A stretch of 64,000 nt of DNA from contig NZ_JAUSXL010000002.1 of the NCBI RefSeq assembly GCF_030815975.1, positions 1,116,001 through 1,180,000 of the forward strand, in the 5' to 3' direction. This stretch comes from Variovorax paradoxus (GTDB taxonomy: Bacteria > Pseudomonadota > Gammaproteobacteria > Burkholderiales > Burkholderiaceae_C). Below, piece by piece: positions 1-8,585 of the stretch (its first letter is position 1; every line of letters starts with the position of its first letter). A program made the translations under genes and the position numbers. Below the pieces are notes generated by a model. The model was not told the origin of the DNA, searched no databases, and saw nothing but the letters and a program-made list of their open reading frames with translations.

Positions 1-35
1 ATTGCTTTGCGTTGCGTCGGCCGCCATTCAGGGCG

Positions 36-280
36 CGCTCCCGCCGACGGGGTACCTTGCTCCGCGAATGTCCTCCGGCCTGCGGCCTCCCCCTTAATTT
101 CGCTGCGCAAGGCACCCCATCGACGGGAGCGTGATTCAGAGCAGTCGTTGATCAGCGATACACCCAGAGCGTGCCCTGGTGCACAGGGCATCGGGTACTC
201 CCCGCAGCGAAATCAAGGAGGAGGCCGAAGGCCGGGGGACATTCGCGGAGGGGAGTACCCGGTGGCCTGTGCACGCGCCC
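36..280. repeat. Paired long-palindrome intergenic repeat, copy 1
   Basis: Bases 1-386 hold no convincing gene before the TRAP receptor. They contain two imperfect palindromes. The first (about 36-131) has outer arms like CGCTCCCGCCGACGGGGTAC and a matching inverted right arm. The second (about 173-280) has outer arms around GTGCACAGGGCATCGGGTAC. Both share a core with CCGCGAATGTCCTCCGGCC on one side and CGCTGCG or CGCAGCG on the other, placed in opposite orientations. A second copy of the whole arrangement lies inverted at about 16251-16505. An open frame crosses both copies, but its conservation follows from the repeat and is not evidence of a protein. The class is not one I can name. Confidence 0.85.
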
Positions 281-386
281 CGAACAACAGCGCCCCGAAC
301 AAGAGCACCTCGAACACCTCCAGCTCAGTACCGTTCCTGAAAATATCCCATCGCTTAGTTGTGTTCAGAAAACAAGGAGACCTCTC

Positions 387-1424
387 ATGAAATTCCGCCG
401 CACCCTGCTGGGCCTTGCCGCCGCAGCCACCGCCCTGGGCATGTTCTCGACAGGCGCCATGGCGCAGGCTGCCTACAAGCCCGAATACAAGATGTCGCTG
501 GTGCTCGGCCCGCCGACACCCTGGGGCCAGGCCGGAAAGCTCTGGGCCGACCTCGTGAAGGAGCGCACCCAGGGCCGCATCAACATCAAGCTGTACCCCG
601 GCGTGTCGCTCATCCAGGGCGACCAGACGCGCGAGTTCAGCGCGCTGCGCCAGGGCGTGATCGACATGGCCGTGGGCTCGACCATCAACTGGTCGCCGCA
701 AGTCAAGCAGCTCAACCTGTTCTCCATGCCCTTCCTGATGCCCGACTACGCGGCCATCGACGCGCTCACCCAGGGCGACGTGGGCAAGGAAATGTTCAAG
801 ACCCTCGACAAGGCCGGCGTCGTGCCGCTCGCCTGGGGCGAGAACGGCTACCGCGAGATCACCAACTCGAAGAAGCCGATCAAGTCGCCCGCCGACCTCA
901 AGGGCATGAAGATCCGCGTGGTCGGCTCGCCGATCTATTCCGACATGTTCACCGCGCTCGGCGCCAACCCCACGCAGATGAGCTGGGCCGATGCGCAGCC
1001 CGCGCTCGCCAGCGGCGCGGTCGACGGCCAGGAGAACCCGCTGTTCCTGTTCACCGTGCTCAAGATGCACACCGTGGGCCAGAAGTTCGTGACCACCTGG
1101 GGCTACGTGGCCGACCCGCTGGTGTTCGTGGTCAACAAGGAAATTTGGGCTTCGTGGACGCCGGCCGACCAGGCCATCGTGCGCCAGGCCGCCGTCGATG
1201 CCGGCAAGCAGGAAATCGAGATCGCGCGCAAGGGCCTGGTGGAAGCCGACAAGCCGGTGCTCAAGGACATTGCCGGCATGGGCGTGACCGTGACCCAGCT
1301 CACGCCCGCCGAGCGCGAAGCCTTCGTGAAGGCCACGCGGCCGGTGTACGACAAGTGGAAGACCACGGTGGGCGCGGACCTGGTGGCCACCGCCGAAAAG
1401 GCGATCGCGGCGCGCAAGAAGTAA
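387..1424 (+). CDS. TRAP transporter substrate-binding protein, DctP family (orphan)
   Basis: A 345-residue periplasmic solute receptor for a tripartite ATP-independent (TRAP) transporter. The chosen ATG follows AAGGAG with a 7-base spacer and opens a signal peptide (MKFRRTLLGLAAAATALG, cleavage near AMAQA). The body shows DctP-family features: a KSPADLKGMKIRV segment and an ALASGAVDGQENP segment, the latter typical of the ligand-binding region around residue 210. No DctQ or DctM membrane partner lies in the 47 kb downstream, so its transporter is either upstream of the window or elsewhere. Family members bind carboxylate-type solutes; the ligand here is unknown. A nucleoside hydrolase follows on the same strand after 47 bases. 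Confidence 0.93.
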   Translation: MKFRRTLLGLAAAATALGMFSTGAMAQAAYKPEYKMSLVLGPPTPWGQAGKLWADLVKERTQGRINIKLYPGVSLIQGDQTREFSALRQGVIDMAVGSTINWSPQVKQLNLFSMPFLMPDYAAIDALTQGDVGKEMFKTLDKAGVVPLAWGENGYREITNSKKPIKSPADLKGMKIRVVGSPIYSDMFTALGANPTQMSWADAQPALASGAVDGQENPLFLFTVLKMHTVGQKFVTTWGYVADPLVFVVNKEIWASWTPADQAIVRQAAVDAGKQEIEIARKGLVEADKPVLKDIAGMGVTVTQLTPAEREAFVKATRPVYDKWKTTVGADLVATAEKAIAARKK

Positions 1425-1471
1425 ACAGGCAGGGTCGGCGCCGGATCGGGGTGGGACGCGACAATGTCGCG

Positions 1472-2410
1472 ATGCACACCCTGATCATCGACACGGACCC
1501 GGGCGCGGACGATGTGATCGCGCTGCTGTTTGCCATGGCGGCGCCCGAAGCGCTGAAGCTTCAGGCGCTGACCACGGTGGCCGGCAATGTTCCGCTGGCC
1601 AAGACCTCGCGCAACGCGCGCCTCGCCTGCGAATGGGCCGGGCGGCCGGACATTCCGGTGTACGCGGGCGCCGAACAGCCGCTGCAGCGCGCGCCGATTT
1701 ACGCGGCCAACATCCACGGCCGCGAAGGCATTACCGGCGTGACGGTGCACGAACCCGCCGCGCCGCTGGCCGAAGGCCATGCGGTCGACTACCTGGTCCG
1801 CACGCTGCGCGCTGTGCCCGAAAAAAGCCTGACGCTCGCGATGCTCGGCCCGCAAACCAACCTGGCGCTCGCCCTTGAACAAGCGCCCGACATCGTGCGC
1901 GGCCTGCGCGAACTGGTGCTCATGGCCGGCGCGCATTTCAACGGCGGCAACATCACGCCGACCGCGGAGTTCAACGTGTTCGCCGATCCGCATGCGGCCG
2001 AGGCCGTGCTGAAGTGCGGCGTGCCGATCACCATGCTGCCGCTGGACGTGACGCACAAGATCCTCACGAGCGACGAGCGCATCGCGCGGCTGCGCGCCAT
2101 CGGCAACCAGGCCGGCCAGATCGTCGCAGACATCCTGGGCGCCTATGCCCCGCAGGAAATGCGGCACTACGACATGCCCGGCGGCCCGGTGCACGATGCC
2201 ACGGTCATCGCCTACCTGCTGCAGCCCTCGCTCTTCAGAGGCAAGCTGATCAACGTCGAAGTCGACAGCCGCGAAGGCATGGGCTTCGGGCAGACGGTGG
2301 CCGACTGGTACGGCAGCCTGCATCGCACACCCAACGTGAACTGGATCGTTGAGGGCGATGCACAGGGCTTCTTCGACCTGCTGACCGAACACATCGCGCG
2401 GCTGCCATAA
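1472..2410 (+). CDS. Nucleoside hydrolase (inosine-uridine preferring family)
   Basis: A 312-residue cytosolic hydrolase that cleaves the N-glycosidic bond of ribonucleosides to base plus ribose. The N-terminal DTDPGADDVIAL motif (residues about 7-18) supplies the Ca2+-binding aspartates that define the IUNH family. Conserved LGPQTNLA and TPTAEFNVFADPHAA stretches follow, and the HDATVIAYLL segment near residue 240 carries the family's late His-Asp pair. Length matches the usual 310-320 residues. No strong ribosome site precedes the ATG, which suggests transcription and translation coupled to the upstream TRAP receptor. The pairing hints that the receptor could bind a nucleoside or related compound, but this is inference. 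A strong terminator follows. Confidence 0.93.
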   Translation: MHTLIIDTDPGADDVIALLFAMAAPEALKLQALTTVAGNVPLAKTSRNARLACEWAGRPDIPVYAGAEQPLQRAPIYAANIHGREGITGVTVHEPAAPLAEGHAVDYLVRTLRAVPEKSLTLAMLGPQTNLALALEQAPDIVRGLRELVLMAGAHFNGGNITPTAEFNVFADPHAAEAVLKCGVPITMLPLDVTHKILTSDERIARLRAIGNQAGQIVADILGAYAPQEMRHYDMPGGPVHDATVIAYLLQPSLFRGKLINVEVDSREGMGFGQTVADWYGSLHRTPNVNWIVEGDAQGFFDLLTEHIARLP

Positions 2411-2429
2411 AGCCCCCACGGGCAAATAA

Positions 2430-2465
2430 AAAAGCCACGCTGTGAACAGCGTGGCTTTTGCTTTT
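2430..2465. terminator. Bidirectional rho-independent terminator
   Basis: A perfect 14-bp inverted repeat (AAAAGCCACGCTGT / ACAGCGTGGCTTTT) has an A-run on its left and a T-rich tail (TTTTGCTTTTT) on its right. It separates the convergent nucleoside hydrolase (+) and gltL (-) and can stop transcription from both. Confidence 0.93.
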
Positions 2466-2483
2466 TGTGCCGCAGCGAATCGA

Positions 2484-3233
<750 letters not shown>

Positions 3234-3258
3234 TTCTTTCTCCGGTTCAGCCAATCAG

Positions 3259-3948
3259 CTAGCGAATGATGGCGATCTTCTTGTGGAGGCGCTTGACGAG
3301 CCACGACAAGGCATAGCACATGATGAAGTAAACCACGGCCGCGAGCAGGTAGGCCTCGATCGGGCGGCCGAAGTTCTTGCCCGCGGTCTCGAAGCCCTTG
3401 AGCATGTCGTAGGCGCCAATGGCATAGACCAGCGAGGTGTCCTGGAACAGGATGATGGTCTGCGTGAGCAGCACCGGCAGCATGTTGCGGAAGGCCTGCG
3501 GCAGCACCACGAGACGCATGTTCTGGCCATAGGTCATGCCGACCGCCTGGCCCGCATTCACCTGGCCGCGCGGAATCGACTGGATGCCCGCGCGCATGAT
3601 CTCGCTGAAGTAGGCCGCCTCGAACGCGATGAAGGTGATCACGGCCGAGATTTCCGAACGGTAGTTCGAGCCGATGGAGCCGAAGGCCGCGTAGAACGAG
3701 GCCGGCACCAAGAGGAAGAACCACAGGATCACCATCACCAGCGGAATGCTGCGCATGCCGTTGACATAAATGGCGGCGGGCGCATCGAGCCACTTCTTGC
3801 CCGACAGGCGCATGAGCGCCAGCACGGTGCCGAAGAGCACGCCGCCGATGGTGGCCACGATCGTCAGCATGATGCTGAAGTAGAAGCCCTTGACGACGAA
3901 GTTGCTGATGACGTCCCAGTTGTAGAACGACAGGTCGAGATTCATCAT
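3259..3948 (-). CDS. gltK: Glutamate/aspartate ABC transporter permease
   Basis: A 229-residue inner-membrane permease of the HisMQ/GltK type with about five membrane segments. It starts with MMNLDLSFYNWDVI and contains the coupling-loop pattern EAAYFSEIMRAGIQSIPRGQ around residues 110-130, which contacts the ATPase. It almost abuts gltJ: the gltJ stop lies one base before this ATG pair, so translation is likely coupled. Either of two adjacent ATG codons (3948 or 3945) could start it. It ends 25 bases before gltL. Together with GltJ it should form the heterodimeric channel of the importer. Confidence 0.95.
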   Translation of the reverse strand: MMNLDLSFYNWDVISNFVVKGFYFSIMLTIVATIGGVLFGTVLALMRLSGKKWLDAPAAIYVNGMRSIPLVMVILWFFLLVPASFYAAFGSIGSNYRSEISAVITFIAFEAAYFSEIMRAGIQSIPRGQVNAGQAVGMTYGQNMRLVVLPQAFRNMLPVLLTQTIILFQDTSLVYAIGAYDMLKGFETAGKNFGRPIEAYLLAAVVYFIMCYALSWLVKRLHKKIAIIR

Positions 3949-3949
3949 G

Positions 3950-4684
3950 TCAGTGCCCCCCGCCGCCAGCGCTGGCCGAGACGATGAAGCCCGGCACGCG
4001 GGTCTTCTTCTCGATGAACGCCATGAGGCGGTTGATCGCAAAGGCCGAGATCACGTAGAGCCCCGTCACCGCCAGGTACACCTCGATGCCGCGCGAGGTT
4101 TCTTCCTGCGCCTGCATGGCGAACATCGTGAGTTCGGTCACCGACACGGCAAATGCCACCGACGAGTTCTTGAAGATGTTCATCGTCTCGCTGGTGAGCG
4201 GCGGAATGATGATGCGGTAGGCCATCGGCAAGATGACGTAGCGGTAGTACTGCGGCGTGGTGAAACCCACTGCCATGCCCGCATAGCGCTGGCCCTTGGG
4301 CAGCGCCTGGATGCCCGAGCGCACCTGTTCGGCAATGCGCGCCGAGGTGAAGAAGCCCAGCGCCAGCACCACCAGCACGAAGCTCGGCACGCCCTTCATA
4401 ACCGGCACCAGCGCCGGAATCACGTGGTACCAGAGGAAGATCTGCACCAGCAGGGGGATGTTGCGGAACAATTCGACCCAGGCATTGCCCAGGCGTATGA
4501 GCCATGGACTGTCGGGCAAGGTGCGGATGATGCCGACGAGCGAACCCAGCACCAGCGCGACGATCAGCGCCAGCAGGGCCACGGACACGGTCCAGCCCCA
4601 TGCGGACAGCATCCATTGCCAGTAGGTCGGGTACTTCCCGCCCGGGTCTTGCAAGAAGACCTGCCAATCCCAGTTTGATCCCAT
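3950..4684 (-). CDS. gltJ: Glutamate/aspartate ABC transporter permease
   Basis: A 244-residue partner permease of GltK. The N-terminus (MGSNWDWQVF) is typical of GltJ, followed by membrane segments and the cytoplasmic coupling-loop motif TSARIAEQVRSGIQALPKGQ near residues 112-132. The C-terminus ends in a glycine-rich tail. A GGAGAG-type ribosome site precedes the ATG (tctccttct on the plus strand). A hairpin terminator lies between the receptor gene gltI and this gene, so the membrane genes are probably read at a lower level than the receptor. Downstream it is nearly fused to gltK. Confidence 0.95.
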   Translation of the reverse strand: MGSNWDWQVFLQDPGGKYPTYWQWMLSAWGWTVSVALLALIVALVLGSLVGIIRTLPDSPWLIRLGNAWVELFRNIPLLVQIFLWYHVIPALVPVMKGVPSFVLVVLALGFFTSARIAEQVRSGIQALPKGQRYAGMAVGFTTPQYYRYVILPMAYRIIIPPLTSETMNIFKNSSVAFAVSVTELTMFAMQAQEETSRGIEVYLAVTGLYVISAFAINRLMAFIEKKTRVPGFIVSASAGGGGH

Positions 4685-4761
4685 CGGGGACTCTCCTTCT
4701 TTCAGATTTCCAGACTGCTATCTAGCTAGCTTGCAGAGGCCGTGCCCGCGCGCCGCGTTTG

Positions 4762-4795
4762 CGAAAACAAACGCCCGCCGGGGGCGGCGGGCGTT
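4762..4795 (-). terminator. Intra-operon terminator/attenuator between gltI and gltJ
   Basis: On the minus strand a GC-rich hairpin (AACGCCCGCC / GGCGGGCGTT, plus-strand bases about 4770-4795) is followed by TTTGTTTTC. It lies between the gltI stop and the gltJ start in the direction of transcription. Such an element usually lets the periplasmic receptor be made in excess over the membrane parts. Confidence 0.75.
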
Positions 4796-4816
4796 GCGCA
4801 GATGACCTTGCGGTGT

Positions 4817-5719
4817 TTACTTCTTGGCGGCGTAGTCTTCCATCGGCTTGTCGTTCGGGTTGGCCCAGGCCGCCTTGGTGGCTTCGGACAGCGGCAGGTT
4901 CACCGTGACGTTTGCTGGCGGGATCGGCTTCAGGAACCACTTGTCCCAGAGCTTGGCGAGGTCGCCGTTCTTGATCTGCGCCTTGATGCTGTCGTCCACC
5001 ACCTTCTTGAAGGCGGCGTCGTCCTTGCGGATCATGATGGCGATGGGCTCGACGCTGAGCACTTCGCCCACGATCTTGTAGTCGGCAGGCGACTTGGACT
5101 TGGCGATGTTCGAGGCCAGGATGGAAGCGTCCATCACGAAGGCGTCGGCGCGGCCCGATTCGAGCAGCAGGAAGCTGTCGGAGTGGTCCTTGCCATAGAG
5201 CTCCTTGAAGTCGATGCCGCCGGCGCGCTCGTTCTTGCGCAGGTGCTGGACCGACGTGGTGCCGGTGGTGGTGGCCACGGTCTTGCCGTTGAGGTCCTTG
5301 ATCGAAGTGATGCCCGAGTTGGCCTTGACCGCGATGCGCACTTCCTCGACGTAGGTGGTCACCGCGAAGGCAACGTCCTTCTGGCGCGTGGCGTTGTTGG
5401 TGGTGGAGCCGCACTCGATGTCGACGGTGCCGTTCTGCACCAGCGGCACGCGGTTCTGCGAGGTCACGGGCTGGTACTTGGTTTCGAGCTTGGCAAGGCC
5501 CAGGTTCTTCTGGATGTCCTTGATGATGTTGGCGCAGATGTCGTAGTGGAAACCGGTGTACTGGCCGTTGCCCAGCGTGTACGACAGGCCGGAAGATTCC
5601 CGCACGCCTTCGGTGATGGCGCCCGAGGCCTTGATCTTGGCCAGGGTGTCATTGGCCTGTGCAAATGCGCCGCCGGCAGCCAGGGCTGCAATTGCCAATG
5701 CCAATACTTGCTTGTTCAT
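4817..5719 (-). CDS. gltI: Glutamate/aspartate ABC transporter periplasmic binding protein
   Basis: A 300-residue solute receptor (SBP family 3). It begins with a signal peptide (MNKQVLALAIAALAAGGAFA, cleaved before QANDT). SBP_bac_3 features follow: LSYTLGNGQYTGFHYDIC, then SQNRVPLVQNGTVDIECGST (residues about 90-110), which carries the ligand-binding arginine and the ECGS box, and TGTTSVQHLR near 155. The ATG is preceded by CAGGAG at 8 bases; an upstream in-frame ATG would bury the signal sequence. It is the first gene of the glt operon. Length and order match the Escherichia GltI type, which delivers glutamate or aspartate to GltJKL. Confidence 0.95.
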   Translation of the reverse strand: MNKQVLALAIAALAAGGAFAQANDTLAKIKASGAITEGVRESSGLSYTLGNGQYTGFHYDICANIIKDIQKNLGLAKLETKYQPVTSQNRVPLVQNGTVDIECGSTTNNATRQKDVAFAVTTYVEEVRIAVKANSGITSIKDLNGKTVATTTGTTSVQHLRKNERAGGIDFKELYGKDHSDSFLLLESGRADAFVMDASILASNIAKSKSPADYKIVGEVLSVEPIAIMIRKDDAAFKKVVDDSIKAQIKNGDLAKLWDKWFLKPIPPANVTVNLPLSEATKAAWANPNDKPMEDYAAKK

Positions 5720-5783
5720 ACGGAAAACTCCTGAGGTGACTGGAAGATACAGATACAACGAAATTCTAGACATTCACGTCATG

Positions 5784-5813
5784 GGGAATACCCGGGCCAA
5801 CCCGGTGCATTCC
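5784..5813. other. Intergenic hairpin between aspA and gltI
   Basis: An inverted repeat reads GGGAATACCCGGG ... CCCGGTGCATTCCC (arms GGGAAT/ATTCCC and CCGGG/CCCGG). It lies after the aspA stop and before the gltI start, both on the minus strand. No T-run follows it, so it could be a weak terminator for aspA or a regulator site for gltI. Confidence 0.45.
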
Positions 5814-5891
5814 CAATGACGACCGCACCGGCCGCGCGCATTCGAGCGCTGTCGTGGTGCAGGCGAACCCATTGGCATTGTCCGACTTTCA

Positions 5892-7343
5892 CTAAGCAGC
5901 CTTTGTGCCCGAGGGCTCGGCAGCCGGCGGCACCGGCGCGGACAGGCGCACGGGCTGGGTCAGGTTCTCGGGCACGAGCAGCGCCTCCATCTCGGCGCGC
6001 GTCATGATGCCGAGCGATTCGGCCACCAGGTCGATGGGCCCGCCGGTGGCCAGCGCGGTCTTGGCGATCAGCGCCGCCTTTTCATAGCCGATCAGCGGAT
6101 TGAGCGCGGTGACCAGCGTGACCGATTCGCGCACCCGCTTGGCCAGGAACTCGCGGTTGGCTTCGATGCCATCGACGCAGTTCTGCCGCAGCGTGTCGCA
6201 GGCATTGCCCAGGTGCTTGATGCTCTTGAACAGGCTCCATCCCATGATCGGCTCGAAGGCGTTGAGCTGCAGCTGGCCGGCCTCCGAGGCCATCGTGACC
6301 GTGATGTCGTTGCCGATGACCTCGAAAGCCACCTGGTTCATGACTTCCGGGATCACCGGGTTGACCTTGCCCGGCATGATCGACGAGCCCGCCTGGCGCG
6401 CCGGCAGGCGGATCTCGCCGAAGCCCGCCTGCGGCCCGCTCGACAGCAGGCGCAGGTCGTTGCAGGTCTTGCTGAGCTTGGTGGCCACGCGCTTGAGCAC
6501 GCCCGACAGCTGCACGAAGGCGCCGGTGTCCTGCGTGGCCTCGATGAGGTTGGCGGACTGCTTGAGCGGCACGCCGGTCTGCTCGGCCAGGTACTGGCAG
6601 GCCAGGTTGGCATAGCCGTGCGGCGCGTTGATGCCGGTGCCGATGGCGGTGGCGCCCAGGTTGATTTCCTCGATGAGTGCGCGCGCCTCGCCCAGCCGGG
6701 CCTCGTCTTCGCCAATCATGATGGCGTAGGTCAGGAACTCCTGGCCCAGCGTCATGGGCACGGCGTCCTGCAGCTGGGTGCGGCCGATCTTCAGGATGTC
6801 CTTGAACTCGAGCGCCTTGGCCTCGAAGCTGCGCCGCAGCGCGGCCATGGATTCGAGCAGCTTGCCGATGGCGAACCACAGCGCCAGCCGCACCGCCGTG
6901 GGGTACACGTCGTTGGTGCTTTGCGAGGCGTTGACGTGGTCGTTGGGGTGCAGCACGTCGTAGCGGCCCTTTTCATGGCCGAGCTTCTCGAGCGCGAGGT
7001 TGCAGATCACCTCGTTGGCGTTCATGTTGGTGGAGGTGCCGGCGCCACCCTGGATCACGTCGACCACGAATTCATCGAGCAATTTGCCCTCGATGAGGTC
7101 CTCGCAGGCCAGGATGATGGCGGCCGCGCGGTCCCGGTCGATGGCGCCGAGGTCGGCATTGGCCCGGGTGGCGGCTTTCTTCACATAGGCCAGCGCGCGC
7201 ACCAGATCGGGCATGGCCGAAATGCGGGTGCCGGAGATGGCGAAATTCTCGACCGCGCGCGCCGTGTGCACGCCCCAGTAGGCAAAGGCAGGAATCTGCT
7301 TCTCGCCGAGAAAGTCGTGTTCGGTCCTGAAATTGGGGCTCAT
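5892..7343 (-). CDS. aspA: Aspartate ammonia-lyase (aspartase)
   Basis: A 483-residue cytosolic lyase of the fumarase/aspartase superfamily that converts L-aspartate to fumarate and ammonium. The superfamily signature GSSIMPGKVNP, the flexible loop with the catalytic serine, lies near residue 320. Upstream are the substrate-binding stretches GGAGTSTNMNANEVI (near 100), HPNDHVNASQSTND (near 140) and LQDAVPMTLGQEF. The start MSPNFRTEHDFLGE follows a GAGG site; upstream in-frame codons lack one. It lies directly upstream of gltIJKL on the same strand and downstream of a LysR gene, so uptake and deamination of aspartate are probably linked. A hairpin with a T-run ends only 15 bases before its start codon. 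Confidence 0.95.
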   Translation of the reverse strand: MSPNFRTEHDFLGEKQIPAFAYWGVHTARAVENFAISGTRISAMPDLVRALAYVKKAATRANADLGAIDRDRAAAIILACEDLIEGKLLDEFVVDVIQGGAGTSTNMNANEVICNLALEKLGHEKGRYDVLHPNDHVNASQSTNDVYPTAVRLALWFAIGKLLESMAALRRSFEAKALEFKDILKIGRTQLQDAVPMTLGQEFLTYAIMIGEDEARLGEARALIEEINLGATAIGTGINAPHGYANLACQYLAEQTGVPLKQSANLIEATQDTGAFVQLSGVLKRVATKLSKTCNDLRLLSSGPQAGFGEIRLPARQAGSSIMPGKVNPVIPEVMNQVAFEVIGNDITVTMASEAGQLQLNAFEPIMGWSLFKSIKHLGNACDTLRQNCVDGIEANREFLAKRVRESVTLVTALNPLIGYEKAALIAKTALATGGPIDLVAESLGIMTRAEMEALLVPENLTQPVRLSAPVPPAAEPSGTKAA

Positions 7344-7358
7344 GCAGGTTCCTCGGCT

Positions 7359-7385
7359 AAAAAAAAGCACGCGGAGGGCGCGTGC
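7359..7385 (-). terminator. Terminator-like hairpin immediately upstream of aspA
   Basis: On the minus strand a 7-bp stem (GCACGCG / CGCGTGC, loop of 5) is followed by eight T residues. It would terminate the LysR transcript. It also sits within the aspA leader, 15 bases before the aspA ATG and next to its ribosome site, so it may act as an attenuator. Confidence 0.8.
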
Positions 7386-7492
7386 CTGAAAGATTGCTGT
7401 GTGACAGCGGCAAAAACTGCCGCGACTGTAGTGGCGCCGGGCTCGCGGCGCCAATGCCGTTTGCGGGGAGCCTTATGCGCGGCATTTATAGA

Positions 7493-7507
7493 TTGTGCAG
7501 CGCACAA
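7493..7507. promoter_or_regulatory. Palindromic operator candidate upstream of aspA
   Basis: A perfect inverted repeat, TTGTGC-AGC-GCACAA, lies 10 bases after the LysR stop codon and about 150 bases before aspA. On the minus strand it is followed directly by CTATAAAT, which resembles a -10 box. It could be a LysR-type box or a site for another dimeric regulator controlling aspA. Confidence 0.6.
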
Positions 7508-7517
7508 ATTCGCCGCG

Positions 7518-8525
7518 TCAATCGATCGATCCATGCCCACCGCCAGGCTGGGCGCCGACCAGATACGACCACAGCGCATCGGCCGTGCGCTTGGGCTGAA
7601 GGCCTTCAGAGCCCGCGGCCGCCTTGGCGGCGCGGCTGCCGCCCGTCTTCACGGGTGCCGGCGCGCTCGGCCGCTCGCGGTAGGCGCGGATCTCCATGGT
7701 CGCCTCCAGGCTGTCGATCTCGGGCGGCAGCGCGCTCACCAGCTTGCGCGCCTTGATCTCGTTGCGCACCGCGCTCTGCGGCAGAAACGCGATGCCATGG
7801 CCTTCGAGCGCCATGACCTTCAGGCCTTCGGCCATGTCGGTTTCATAGACCCGGTCGAGGTGGATGGCGGTGCCCGACTCCTTCAGCAGCTGGTCGACCA
7901 CGCGTCCCAGGTAGGCGCCGGGTGCGTAGCCCAGGTAGGGCAGCGGCTGGCCCGGCCGGCCGGGCAGCCGGAAGCGCGGCGCGCCGTCGGCATCGGCCTT
8001 GACCCAGGGCGCCACGGTTTCCTCGCCCAGGCTGACCATCTCGTACTTGTTGGCGTCCAGCTGCAGCGGCTGGGAAGGATGGTGGTAGGCGATCAGCAGG
8101 TCGCAGCTGCCCTCGACCAGGCGCAGCACGGCGTCGTGCACGTTGAGCGCGATGAGCCGGCTCTTGATGGGGCCGAAGTGCTCGCGCAGGCTGGTCACCC
8201 AGGAGGGAAAGAAAGTGAAGGCCAGCGTATGCGGCACCGCGATCTCGATCACATCCTGCCCGGCGGCCGAATGGCCGCGCAGCATGGCGCGGGTGCTCTG
8301 CAGCGACTGCAGCATCTCGATCGCCTGACTGTAGAGCGTCTGGCCCGCGGGCGTGAGGCGCGTGGGGTAGGAACTGCGGTCGACCAGGTCGGTGCCGGCC
8401 CAGCCTTCGAGCGCCTGGATGCGGCGCGAGAACGCGGGCTGGGTCACGTGCCTCAACTGGGCCGAGCGGCTGAAGCTGCGCGTTTCCGCCAAACTGATGA
8501 AGTCTTCGAGCCACTTTGTTTCCAT
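7518..8525 (-). CDS. LysR-family transcriptional regulator
   Basis: A 335-residue DNA-binding regulator. The N-terminal winged helix-turn-helix (METKWLEDFISLAETRSFSRSA, then RHVTQPAFSRRIQALE at about 26-41) is typical LysR. A periplasmic-binding-like effector domain covers about 90-295. The C-terminal 40 residues are an Ala/Gly/Lys-rich extension beyond the usual 300. It is divergent from the amidase gene with 60 bases between start codons, the usual arrangement for a LysR gene and its target. It is also directly upstream of aspA on the same strand. Either could be regulated. The effector cannot be told from sequence. Confidence 0.9.
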   Translation of the reverse strand: METKWLEDFISLAETRSFSRSAQLRHVTQPAFSRRIQALEGWAGTDLVDRSSYPTRLTPAGQTLYSQAIEMLQSLQSTRAMLRGHSAAGQDVIEIAVPHTLAFTFFPSWVTSLREHFGPIKSRLIALNVHDAVLRLVEGSCDLLIAYHHPSQPLQLDANKYEMVSLGEETVAPWVKADADGAPRFRLPGRPGQPLPYLGYAPGAYLGRVVDQLLKESGTAIHLDRVYETDMAEGLKVMALEGHGIAFLPQSAVRNEIKARKLVSALPPEIDSLEATMEIRAYRERPSAPAPVKTGGSRAAKAAAGSEGLQPKRTADALWSYLVGAQPGGGHGSID

Positions 8526-8585
8526 ACGCGGCGATTATGCGAGCGCCGCGCCATACTGGGCGCCCCCTCTTTTCCCGCATTCGCC

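Noticed and set aside
7..390. An open frame of 127 codons across the first repeat, with a similar one at 16200-16517 on the other strand.
   Set aside because: The similarity comes from the palindromic repeat itself; there is no ribosome site or known domain, and both strands are equally open.
6213..8585. A very long plus-strand open frame antisense to aspA and the LysR gene, continuous with the amidase.
   Set aside because: GC-rich third positions open the antisense frame. The amidase has its own start at 8586, and the antisense part has no recognisable domain.
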